A stretch of 64,000 bases of DNA from Pontibacter anaerobius (lineage in GTDB: Bacteria > Bacteroidota > Bacteroidia > Cytophagales > Hymenobacteraceae). The stretch is taken from positions 248,001-312,000 of the forward strand of contig NZ_JAPFQO010000007.1 in NCBI RefSeq assembly GCF_026241195.1. The letters run 5' to 3'. Position 1 is the first letter of the stretch, and each line of letters begins with the position of its first letter. The notes under the pieces are model-generated. The model was given only the letters and a program-made list of their open reading frames with translations. It was not told where the DNA came from and did not search any database. The position numbers were made by a program, and so were the translations under genes. This document shows positions 56,487-64,000 of the stretch, one piece after another.

Positions 56487-56957
56487 CTAATCTATCTTGA
56501 TCTTACGGCTTGGCTTCTCCTTGTCTTTGCCTTTAGGCACCATAACGTGCAGCACGCCGTCTTTGTAGTTAGCCTTTATGTCATCCTCCTTCACAGATTC
56601 TGGCAGGCGGAAAGAGCGGCTGAAAGAGCTGTAGTTATACTCGCGGCGGGTATAGTTCTCCTGCTCTTCTTTCTGTTCCTCCTCCTTCTCAGAACTGATG
56701 GTCAGCATGCCTTCGTTCACATCAATATTAAAGTCCTCTTTCTTCATGCCTGGGGCAGCCACCTCAATGTCGTAGCCTTTATCGGTTTCGCGGATGTTGG
56801 TGGCAGGCACGTTGGCCATCATCTGCTGCCCCATACGCGAAGGCATTCCCCAAAGGTCATTCTCAAAAAAACGGTCTACATCGCTAAAGAAATCAGAGAA
56901 AACAGAACGGGCCGGAGCCATACTTCCCCTGTTTCTTCTAGTCATCAAGTTTGCCAT
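56487..56957 (-). CDS. Hsp20/alpha-crystallin family small heat-shock protein
   Basis: 156 residues. The alpha-crystallin core is canonical: ATNIRETDKGYDIEVAAPGM split here, KKEDFNIDVNEGMLTISSEK, the RREYNYSSFSRSFRLPESV strand and the IKANYKDGVLHVMVPK ending. The N-terminal part is Arg/Phe-rich (FSDFFSDVDRFFENDLWGMP). It is an ATP-independent holdase and is monocistronic. A short AT-rich leader follows its upstream side. Confidence 0.96.
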   Translation of the reverse strand: MANLMTRRNRGSMAPARSVFSDFFSDVDRFFENDLWGMPSRMGQQMMANVPATNIRETDKGYDIEVAAPGMKKEDFNIDVNEGMLTISSEKEEEQKEEQENYTRREYNYSSFSRSFRLPESVKEDDIKANYKDGVLHVMVPKGKDKEKPSRKIKID

Positions 56958-57610
56958 GGTTTATTCCTCCTTCTACTTTTAAGTATAATATAAATATATT
57001 TTAATGATAAATGTTTGTCTTTTATCAAGTTTTACGAGTTGCTAAAGTATACGTTGTGCTGTGTCGGCAACATTGGCAGGTGTAACGGAGGCTTTTACTT
57101 AAAAAATGGGGACGGTTACAGGCAGAAAGTAAAAAGGCAGGCAACATGCAGTTGGGGAAACTGACTGTTGCCTGCCTTTTGGGAGAAGTGGCACCTGCTA
57201 CACCATGGTTTGCGTAACACACATAGAAATTACAGCCTTGGTATACGCGCCACAGTGTAAGGTTTTAGAGCATTAAGGGTTTTCTAAGCTTGGAAACACT
57301 GTGAACGATGTCGTAAAAATGCACACCTCAATTCTATAACACAAGGTATTTTGAGACAGCTTTGTAACATCAGAAAAAGGGGTTTTTCAGTGCCATGTTT
57401 AATGCAAAACTGCGTTTAATAATTGTAGGGCCATGTTTTGGCTGGTAGAAAAAGGCCGGTTTGTCACATGGGGCTCCTGAAAAAAATGTGTTGTGCCATT
57501 AATTTTTTCAGGGCGCTGTTGTAGTTCTGGAAGTATGGACTGGTTTTGTTATAGGTATAAAGCTATATTTGAGATAGCATGGAAATACCCGGCTGGCCGG
57601 GGCATAGCCT
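56958..57610. other. Intergenic region, 653 bases, with orphan strong hairpin
   Basis: The region lies between divergent genes. A 14-bp stem, AAAAGGCAGGCAAC (57132-57145) with its complement at 57167-57180, has an inner CAGTT/AACTG stem. It has A-rich and T-rich flanks and resembles a bidirectional terminator, but no gene ends there. The remaining sequence has no credible frame. A short RNA on either strand is possible. Confidence 0.5.
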
Positions 57611-58489
57611 ATGGAAAAGAAAAGACGCAAGTTTACGCAGTGCCCCAACTGCGGCTACACTTTTGAGGAGGTAAACAACTACTGCCCCAATTGCGGGCAG
57701 GAGAACCACGACCTGAACGTGCCCGTGAAGCACCTGGTGGAGGAGTTCCTGGAGGGCACAATGCATTACGACGCCAAGTTCTGGGTTACGCTCAAGTACC
57801 TGCTTTTCAAACCCGGCCTGCTTACCGAGAAGTTCAACATAGGGCAGCGGGCCTCCTATGTGCCGCCATTCCGGCTGTACGTGTTCATCAGCTTGGTCTT
57901 CTTCTTCATGCTAGCTATCAGCCCCAACACCATGAACGTGGGCCTAAACAGAACGGACGCTTTAGAGAATATGGATCCGGAGGAGAAAGCCGCAGTAGCC
58001 AGGCTAGATTCTGTACGCGCGCAGGTGGGCAACGAGGTAGGAGTAGAGCAAGAAGGTATACTGGCAATGCTAGAGAAGGCGGATAAGGCTAAGACAAACC
58101 CAAAACTGCTGCGCGACAAGCTGATCAAAAACACCTCTTTCCTGATGTTCCTGCTGATGCCGCTCTTCGGGTACCTGCTCTACCTGTTTTACCGGAAACT
58201 GCGCCGCAACTACGTGGAGCACCTTATGTTCTCCATCCACATGCACTCGTTCTTTTTCATTCTGTTCACGGTTTACCTGGCGCTTAAATTCTTTTTGCCG
58301 GAGGGCGTGGACATTTTCTGGGTGGTGGTGCTGATCACAGCGGTTTATACTTATCTTGCCATGCAGCGCGTGTACAAGCAGACATACCTGCAAACGCTTC
58401 TGAAATTTATACCTGTTTCATTTATTTACATCATCTGCCTGGGTGTCGCTCTCTTCGGAAACGTGGTGGTGAGCATCCTGCTGAGCTGA
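57611..58489 (+). CDS. DUF3667 domain membrane protein with zinc ribbon
   Basis: 292 residues. The N-terminal zinc ribbon has Cys11, Cys14, Cys25 and Cys28 (CPNCGYTFEEVNNYCPNCG). The DUF3667 signature FLEGTMHYDAKFWVTLKYLL and PPFRLYVFISLVFFFML follow. Four to five membrane helices occupy the rest, with a ~65-residue charged loop between the first and second. The family is common in Bacteroidota and its function is unknown. The dGTPase gene follows at once (16 bases), so the two are co-transcribed. Confidence 0.93.
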   Translation: MEKKRRKFTQCPNCGYTFEEVNNYCPNCGQENHDLNVPVKHLVEEFLEGTMHYDAKFWVTLKYLLFKPGLLTEKFNIGQRASYVPPFRLYVFISLVFFFMLAISPNTMNVGLNRTDALENMDPEEKAAVARLDSVRAQVGNEVGVEQEGILAMLEKADKAKTNPKLLRDKLIKNTSFLMFLLMPLFGYLLYLFYRKLRRNYVEHLMFSIHMHSFFFILFTVYLALKFFLPEGVDIFWVVVLITAVYTYLAMQRVYKQTYLQTLLKFIPVSFIYIICLGVALFGNVVVSILLS

Positions 58490-58505
58490 TTTATACTTGC
58501 CTGCC

Positions 58506-59879
58506 ATGCCGCAAAACATACTTACCTGGGATAAGCTCATCTCCAAAAAACGCTTCGAAACGACCGATAAAAAGTATACTACGGATGAGTCGGTGCGGGG
58601 CGAGTTTCAGCGCGATTACGACCGCATTGTGTTTTCCTCCGCCTTCAGAAGACTGCAGAACAAGACGCAGGTGATGCCCATGCCGGAGAGCGACTTTGTG
58701 CACACCCGCCTCACGCACAGCCTGGAGGCATCGGTGGTGGGGCGTTCGCTGGGCCGCATTGTGGGGAAAAACATACTAGAGCGTAACCCGCAGCTGGCAG
58801 AGGAAAAGAATATTCAGGAGGCTGACTTCGGTGATGTGGTGGCCGCCGCCTGCCTCGCTCACGACATCGGCAACCCACCCTTTGGCCACTCCGGCGAGGA
58901 CGCCATCTCGGCATACTTTAAAAGCGATGAGGCACAGCCATACTTGCAAAACCTGTCGGAGGCAGAAAAGGCAGACTTGTATAGCTACGAGGGCAACGCC
59001 GCAGGTTTCCGGGTGCTGACCTATACTTACCCGGCGCACTGTAACCTTCCCGGTGGCCTCAGCCTGACCTTTACCACGCTGGCTACCTTTACCAAGTACC
59101 CTAAGGAGTCGTTGCCGGTTATCAAAAAAACGAACAGCACCAGCGAGAAGAAGTATGGCTTTTTCCAGACCGAGAAGGCGTGGTTCAACACCATTGCGCA
59201 GGAACTGGGCCTGCTGAATAAAAGCCAGGGCGAAGAGGTGTTTTACCACCGCCACCCGCTGGCTTTCCTGGTAGAGGCCGCCGACGACATCTGTTACCGC
59301 ATCATCGATTTTGAGGACGGTCTGAAACTAGGCCTGGTGCCGCAGGAACAGGGCCTGGACCTGCTCCGCCAGATTCTGAACGACGACCCCAACCGTAAGT
59401 CCAGCCTCACTTTCTATGACTGGAAAGAAGAGATCGGTTACCTCCGTGCGCGCATTATCGGGAAGTTGATAGAGGAGACGACGGGCATTTTTCTGCAGCA
59501 CGAGGAGGAGATACTGGCCGGCACCTACGACAAGCCCCTGATAAACGAAGTTAGCTGTAAGGCTGTGCTGGATAAAATAAAGGACCTGTCTATAAAGCTG
59601 ATTTACCAGAACCGCCCGGTGCTGGAGATTGAGGCAGCCGGTTTTGAGGTGCTCGGCGGTTTACTGGACGCTGGTATAAAAGCCGTGTTCAAGCCTGAGT
59701 CTAAGCACCACCGCAAACTGGGCGCACTCATTCCGCCGCACTATTTAGATTTACCAGAATCTGCCACCGACTACGAGCGCATCATCCACATCTGCGACTT
59801 CGTTACAAGCCTCACAGACCAAGCCGCGCTGGGGTTGTACCGCAAGATAAAGGGCATTGAGCTGCCGAGGATGTATTAG
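58506..59879 (+). CDS. dgt: Deoxyguanosinetriphosphate triphosphohydrolase (dNTPase)
   Basis: 457 residues from ATG 58506; a TTG at 58497 would add three residues. The HD-domain metal site is complete: HTRLTHSLEASVVGR near residue 66 and AACLAHDIGNPPFGHSGEDA with H119-D120. The late Asp is in LVEAADDICYRIIDFEDG. The enzyme splits dGTP (and often other dNTPs) to nucleoside and triphosphate. The class and the length suggest the long, Pseudomonas/Enterobacteria-like group. It sits between a DUF3667 gene and a membrane-protein gene, which starts 5 bases after it. Confidence 0.94.
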   Translation: MPQNILTWDKLISKKRFETTDKKYTTDESVRGEFQRDYDRIVFSSAFRRLQNKTQVMPMPESDFVHTRLTHSLEASVVGRSLGRIVGKNILERNPQLAEEKNIQEADFGDVVAAACLAHDIGNPPFGHSGEDAISAYFKSDEAQPYLQNLSEAEKADLYSYEGNAAGFRVLTYTYPAHCNLPGGLSLTFTTLATFTKYPKESLPVIKKTNSTSEKKYGFFQTEKAWFNTIAQELGLLNKSQGEEVFYHRHPLAFLVEAADDICYRIIDFEDGLKLGLVPQEQGLDLLRQILNDDPNRKSSLTFYDWKEEIGYLRARIIGKLIEETTGIFLQHEEEILAGTYDKPLINEVSCKAVLDKIKDLSIKLIYQNRPVLEIEAAGFEVLGGLLDAGIKAVFKPESKHHRKLGALIPPHYLDLPESATDYERIIHICDFVTSLTDQAALGLYRKIKGIELPRMY

Positions 59880-59884
59880 GGGCT

Positions 59885-61090
59885 ATGTTAAAAGATAAAC
59901 TGAGGAGAGCAGATTTGCTGCTGCTTTTGCTTTACCTGACCACCGCTGCAATCATACTTTTCAGGATTAGCGTGGAAGGCACGGGCTACCTGAGCCCCGA
60001 CTCCAAGGCTTACCTCGGGCTGGCCCAGAACCTCAAGGACGCTTACGGGCTTTATGTGCCGGATGCGCAAGGAGCGGGCAGGCATTACTTCTCCATCTGG
60101 CCTGTCGGTTACCCGGTTATGATCTATGTTTTCTCAGAGCTAACTACGCTGGATGTATACTGGGCCTCCAAAATACTGAACCTGCTATTGCTGGGTAGCG
60201 GCTTTCTGCTGCTGCGGCAAATAAACAGGCCATACTCCTTTGTGCTGGCCTCCGTGTACGGGGCCTATACTTTCCTGGAGGTACACAGCTTTACCTGGTC
60301 TGAGGCTCCTTTTCTGCTGCTACTGCTCTTGCTGGCTTATTTTGCCAACCAAGTGTGGGGGGAAGAGCACATCAACAGGAATCTGGTCTTCATCTTCTTT
60401 ATCTGCCTTGCACTGTTTTTGGTCCGCTACGTGGGGGCCTTCTCCTTTAGCGTGCCCGCGCTGCTCGGGTTATACTTTGGGTACCTGCGCAAGTATAAAC
60501 AAGCATCCTGGTTTTTGGGGGCCACCCTGCTCCTGGCCATACTTGCCGGCGCCTACCTATATGCCAACTATGCCTTGAGCGGTTTTGCCACAGGGTTTGA
60601 CAGGCTGGAGGCCAAGACAGAGGCGGCGCGAAGCTTTGTGCCGATGCTGCTGAAAGGGCTGATGAATGAGTTCCTGGTGATCCGGGAGTACAGGCCCCAA
60701 AACCAACCGGACTACCTGTTGTATGCGACAGCATTGCTTCAGCTGCTGGTGCTGGTATACATTGGCATCAACTTAAAAAAGTATTACAGCTTTGGGTGTG
60801 AAACAAGGAAAAACAGCTTTTCGGTGACTTGTCTCAGCATCGGGTTGTTATACTTTGTGGCGATACTTGCGCTACGCATACTGTCACATTTCGATGACCT
60901 GGATTATCGCCTGCTCTCCCCGCTTAGCTTTATGGCATTCATCGGTATACTGCATAGTTTTGTCTCGCTGCCAGATATGAACAAGGAAATTGTACGGATG
61001 AAGTTCTTAATCTTTGCATTCTTCGTACTATCGTTGTTGCTCAATGTACCAAAGAAGTTTGTGGTGAGCCAGCTGCAGTTGCTGTTTTAG
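59885..61090 (+). CDS. Polytopic membrane protein, ArnT/PMT-like glycosyltransferase pattern
   Basis: 401 residues with about ten membrane helices. The first loop holds YLSPDSKAYLGLAQNLKDAYG and HYFSIWPVGYPVMIYVFSEL. This position and spacing fit the acidic D/E-containing first loop of GT-C glycosyltransferases such as ArnT and PMT family proteins, which use lipid-linked sugars. I do not see a full DxD, so the assignment is tentative. It starts 5 bases after dgt, as part of a probable operon. The tail ends in a helix without a soluble domain. Confidence 0.65.
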   Translation: MLKDKLRRADLLLLLLYLTTAAIILFRISVEGTGYLSPDSKAYLGLAQNLKDAYGLYVPDAQGAGRHYFSIWPVGYPVMIYVFSELTTLDVYWASKILNLLLLGSGFLLLRQINRPYSFVLASVYGAYTFLEVHSFTWSEAPFLLLLLLLAYFANQVWGEEHINRNLVFIFFICLALFLVRYVGAFSFSVPALLGLYFGYLRKYKQASWFLGATLLLAILAGAYLYANYALSGFATGFDRLEAKTEAARSFVPMLLKGLMNEFLVIREYRPQNQPDYLLYATALLQLLVLVYIGINLKKYYSFGCETRKNSFSVTCLSIGLLYFVAILALRILSHFDDLDYRLLSPLSFMAFIGILHSFVSLPDMNKEIVRMKFLIFAFFVLSLLLNVPKKFVVSQLQLLF

Positions 61091-61162
61091 CAAGTATAGC
61101 ATTCCCCGAATCCATCCCTAATTCCATCATCAGCGTATGAGCTAAAACGTAACAACTGGCGT

Positions 61163-61753
61163 ATGTCTCAGTCGCTGTTCAACTTCAAAACATACAGGCT
61201 GCAGGATTGGCTCTCGGTTTACCGGTTGCTGGCAGTACCGGCGTTGCTGTACACGCTGTTAAACAGGCATGAACGGATATTCCTGGCGCTGTTGGCTATC
61301 AGCCTGGCCACGGATGGCATAGATGGCCTGCTGGCGAGGCGGCAGCGGCAGAAGAGCAGGCGCGGTGCCAAACTAGACACGTACGGCGACCTGCTCACGG
61401 TGCCGTTCATGCTGGCCAGCCTGCTTATATTCAGGCCCGATTTCCTGGCGGAGCAGGCCGTGTTATTAAGCATATTAGTGGGTCTATACTTTCTGGAACT
61501 GGGAGCTTCGATGCTTCGCTACGGTAAACCAAGCAGCTTCCATACCTACCTCGACAAAATCTCTTTCATACTTTTAGGCATCTTCTACTTCAGCTTTTTC
61601 CTGTTTGGCTTTATAGGCTGGTACTTCTATTTTGCCATGGCCGTAGCCATACTGGCGGAGCTGGAGGAACTGGCGCTGGTGCTGCGGCTGCCCAGGTGGA
61701 GGAGCAACGTAAAAGGTTTGTACTGGGTGCTGCAGGAAAGGCGGCTTCAGTAA
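61163..61753 (+). CDS. CDP-alcohol phosphatidyltransferase family protein
   Basis: 196 residues with about five helices. The full family motif D-x2-DG-x2-AR-x8-G-x3-D-x3-D is present (D51, D54-G55, A58-R59, G68, D72 and D76; TDGIDGLLARRQRQ onward). It therefore should transfer an alcohol to CDP-diacylglycerol, as in phosphatidylglycerophosphate or phosphatidylserine synthase, though the product cannot be told. The gap of 72 bases to the preceding membrane-protein gene allows co-transcription. Confidence 0.92.
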   Translation: MSQSLFNFKTYRLQDWLSVYRLLAVPALLYTLLNRHERIFLALLAISLATDGIDGLLARRQRQKSRRGAKLDTYGDLLTVPFMLASLLIFRPDFLAEQAVLLSILVGLYFLELGASMLRYGKPSSFHTYLDKISFILLGIFYFSFFLFGFIGWYFYFAMAVAILAELEELALVLRLPRWRSNVKGLYWVLQERRLQ

Positions 61754-61970
61754 ATGGCTCGCCGAAGGCATCTTGCTTTCGCCCCTCCTGCACATTCGTC
61801 TATAAAAAAAGTGGGTTCGTCTGCGCGCCCCTCTCATCTGTATAATGCGGCTGCTTAAGCGGCGCCTAAATTCGCTTCTTAGTGCTTTTTGAATTAATTT
61901 TAGACGTTGTAGCACAGCTGCGGCAGAAGGCCTACGGGCCTTTTACACTCTTATCAACTAACCAAAACAC

Positions 61971-63308
61971 ATGAAAAGCAAGTTTATCATTTGCCTTTTG
62001 TGGTGTGCCACCAGCCTCGCGGCAATGGCGCAGAGCAAAAGCAACAAGATTGAGTTTACGGAGTACACGCTCCCGAACGGCCTGCACGTAATCCTGCACC
62101 AGGATAACTCTACGCCCAATGTGGCGGTGTCGGTGCTGTACCATGTAGGCTCCAAAAACGAGGTGGAGGGTCGCTCCGGCTTTGCGCACTTCTTCGAGCA
62201 CCTGATGTTTGAGGGCACTGAGAACATCGGTCGCGGCGAGTATAGCTCCCTGGTACAGAAAGCCGGCGGGGCCCTGAACGCCAATACCTCTTTTGACCGC
62301 ACTTACTACTATGAGCTGCTGCCATCGAACCAGGTGGAGCTTGGCCTTTGGCTGGAAGCAGAGCGCATGAAGCACGCCAAGGTGGACGAGGTGGGCGTAG
62401 AAACCCAGCGTAAGGTGGTGCAGGAGGAGAAGCGTGAGCGCATCGACAACCAGCCTTACGGTTCGATGGGCGAGAATGTGTTTGCCCTGGCCTATAAAGA
62501 GCACCCTTACAAAACCATGCCGATCGGTTCTTTCGAGGACCTGAACGCGGCCAGCATTGAGGAATTCCGTGATTTCTACAAGACCTTCTACGTTCCGAAT
62601 AACGCGACGCTTTCCGTGGCGGGCGACATCAACGTTGAGGAAACCAAGAAGATGATCGAAAAGTACTTTGGCGGCATCGCGAAAGGAACAAAAGAGATTC
62701 CGCGCCCGGATGTAGAGGAGCCGAAGCAGACCGAGGAGCGTCGCAAAACGGTGTATGACAACATCCAACTGCCAGCCGTTATCCAGGCCTACCATGTGCC
62801 GGAGCAGGGCACGGATGACTTCTACGCCCTGTCTATGCTGACTACGCTGCTGAGCGGTGGCGAGAGTGCACGTTTGCCGAAGGCGCTGGTGGATAAGCAG
62901 CAGAAAGCCGTGGCCGCTGCCTCCATCCCCTTCCCTACCGAAGACCCGGGCCTGTTCCTGACCTTTGCCATTGCCAACATGGGCGTGGAAGTGGATGATC
63001 TGGAGCAAGCCATGAACGCCGAGATAGAGCGTGTGAAGACAGAGCCGCTAACTGACCGTGAGTTCCAAAAACTGCGCAACCAGGTAGAGAGTAACTTTGT
63101 GCAGCAGAACAGCACCGTGGCTGGCCGTGCCGAGAGCCTGGCCAACTACCATGTATACTTCGGCGATGCAAACCTGATCAACACGGAGCTGCAGCGCTAC
63201 CTGAACGTGACAAAGGAAGACATCCGGCGTGTGGCCAAGGAGTACCTGACCAAAAGCAACCGCGTGGTGCTGCACTACCTGCCAAAATCAGCTGAAGCAA
63301 AGCAGTAG
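61971..63308 (+). CDS. M16 family zinc peptidase (active subunit)
   Basis: 445 residues with a signal peptide (FIICLLWCATSLAAMAQ). The inverted zinc motif HFFEH (H73, E76, H77) in GRSGFAHFFEHLMFEGTENI is intact, and the distal Glu is expected near residue 150 in QEEKRERIDNQPYG. The C-terminal non-catalytic domain (GGESARLPKAL) is also present. It is probably periplasmic. It is paired with the next gene, which lacks the zinc motif, so the two should form a heterodimer like other bacterial M16B pairs. Confidence 0.95.
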   Translation: MKSKFIICLLWCATSLAAMAQSKSNKIEFTEYTLPNGLHVILHQDNSTPNVAVSVLYHVGSKNEVEGRSGFAHFFEHLMFEGTENIGRGEYSSLVQKAGGALNANTSFDRTYYYELLPSNQVELGLWLEAERMKHAKVDEVGVETQRKVVQEEKRERIDNQPYGSMGENVFALAYKEHPYKTMPIGSFEDLNAASIEEFRDFYKTFYVPNNATLSVAGDINVEETKKMIEKYFGGIAKGTKEIPRPDVEEPKQTEERRKTVYDNIQLPAVIQAYHVPEQGTDDFYALSMLTTLLSGGESARLPKALVDKQQKAVAAASIPFPTEDPGLFLTFAIANMGVEVDDLEQAMNAEIERVKTEPLTDREFQKLRNQVESNFVQQNSTVAGRAESLANYHVYFGDANLINTELQRYLNVTKEDIRRVAKEYLTKSNRVVLHYLPKSAEAKQ

Positions 63309-63437
63309 TTATTTTAGACAAAGGACTAAGCCGGACAAAAGGCCTCGTTGCATACTGCAAAAGAGAAATTATACTTTAACTCGCCTTTTGCCCTTTGCCG
63401 ATGAATCCTTTTTCGGGATCAAAATCTGAGATATATC

Positions 63438-64000
63438 ATGATAAAGAAACTATATAGTACCGCATTTCTGGCGCTGGCACTAACGTGCGTGATGCCGGCC
63501 CAGGCACAACAATCCACTCCCCCGCCTCCGGGCCCAGCGCCCAAAATTGAGCTGGGCAAGTATGAGCACTTCACTCTAAAGAACGGCCTGAAAGTATACG
63601 TGGTAGAAAACCATAAGCAGCCGGTAGTCTCTATGTCGCTGGTGCTGGACCGCGATCCGATCCTGGAAGGCGACAAAGCCGGATACGTGCAGGCTGCGGG
63701 CCAGATGATGCGCACGGGTACCACCAACCGCACCAAAGACCAGTTTGATGAGCAGGTAGACTTCATTGGGGCCGACCTGGGCTTCTCTTCTACCGGCTTC
63801 AACGCCTCGGCTTTAAAGAAACACCTGCCCGTGCTGCTTGACCTGACCACGGATGCGCTGCTGAACCCGAAGTTTACGCAGGAGGAGCTGGACAAGATCA
63901 AAAAGCAGATGAAATCTAGCCTGGCGCAGGCCAAGGACAACCCGGATGCCATTGCCAGCCGCACCCGCAACCTGGTGCTGTATGGCAAAGACCACCCCTA
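63438..64000 (+). CDS. M16 family peptidase-like protein, inactive subunit (cut by window end)
   Basis: 187 residues are visible from ATG 63438 and the frame is open at the window end. Signal peptide (YSTAFLALALTCVMPAQAQQ), a Pro-rich linker, then the M16 N-domain (FTLKNGLKVYVVENHKQPVV). At the zinc motif the sequence is YVQAAGQMMRTGTTN, so the HxxEH has become QxxGQ and catalysis should be lost. It is thus the non-catalytic partner of the upstream enzyme. The gap to it is 129 bases. Confidence 0.9.
   Translation, partial: MIKKLYSTAFLALALTCVMPAQAQQSTPPPPGPAPKIELGKYEHFTLKNGLKVYVVENHKQPVVSMSLVLDRDPILEGDKAGYVQAAGQMMRTGTTNRTKDQFDEQVDFIGADLGFSSTGFNASALKKHLPVLLDLTTDALLNPKFTQEELDKIKKQMKSSLAQAKDNPDAIASRTRNLVLYGKDHP

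Noticed and set aside
61932-63008. A 358-codon minus-strand frame opposite the M16 peptidase
   Set aside because: The plus frame holds a signal peptide and the HFFEH motif. The minus frame has no motif and is His/Leu-rich as expected from antisense.

Overview
The window reads as ordinary chromosome from a member of the Bacteroidota, most likely order Cytophagales and a Pontibacter/Hymenobacteraceae-type genome (inference). The evidence is the type IX secretion (T9SS) repertoire: cargo with type A sorting domains at 1.5, 16-17 and 54-56 kb, giant CHU_C (type B) proteins, and two PorP/SprF proteins. Families typical of the phylum are also present (DUF4783, DUF3667, DUF2167), and promoters match the Bacteroidota form TTG-N20-TAnnTTTG. 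One 7-mer, AAGTATA/TATACTT, is scattered in coding and noncoding DNA far above chance.

Layout. 0-7.5 kb: end of a beta-helix protein, YjbQ, a secreted M43-type metalloprotease, a lipoprotein with gpmI, a DUF4783 protein, nadC and a membrane protein. 7.6-15.4 kb: small lipoprotein, methyltransferase, ZIP transporter, an RlpA/hydrolase pair, YjbR, a GNAT operon, several small unknown genes and an Hsp20. 15.9-19.1 kb: T9SS cargo, an OmpA lipoprotein and a tandem pair of paralogues of unknown function. 19.1-20.4 kb: remains of two REP-associated (RAYT-type) transposases next to REP-like hairpins. 20.4-24.1 kb: nrdA and nrdB (class I ribonucleotide reductase), preceded by a cluster of DnaA-box matches. 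24.7-30.8 kb: rplU-rpmA, then a SAM riboswitch, metH and metF (methionine/folate one-carbon unit). 31.2-37 kb: cyclase-family hydrolase, hemW, a BamA/TamA-like protein, initiator tRNA and a DUF2167 protein. 37.4-50.6 kb: two surface-protein modules, CHU_C protein + PorP/SprF and CHU_C protein + PorP/SprF + TPR/PD40/OmpA protein. 51.6-54.1 kb: a BlaI/M56 sensor pair with two matching operator palindromes. 54.3-64 kb: a metzincin T9SS cargo, Hsp20, DUF3667 protein, dGTPase, a polytopic membrane protein, a CDP-alcohol phosphatidyltransferase, and an active/inactive M16 peptidase pair cut by the window edge.

The most interesting points are: (1) a 1658-residue T9SS type B protein joining an ice-binding-like DUF3494 domain to 14 PKD-like repeats, in an operon with its presumed outer-membrane anchor proteins; (2) a SAM riboswitch whose expression platform can be read by eye as a start-codon sequestering switch; (3) four exact DnaA-box matches between divergent nrdB and rplU; (4) the genome-style AAGTATA motif; and (5) the RAYT/REP graveyard. 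All family names come from reading translated sequence by eye, with no database search.
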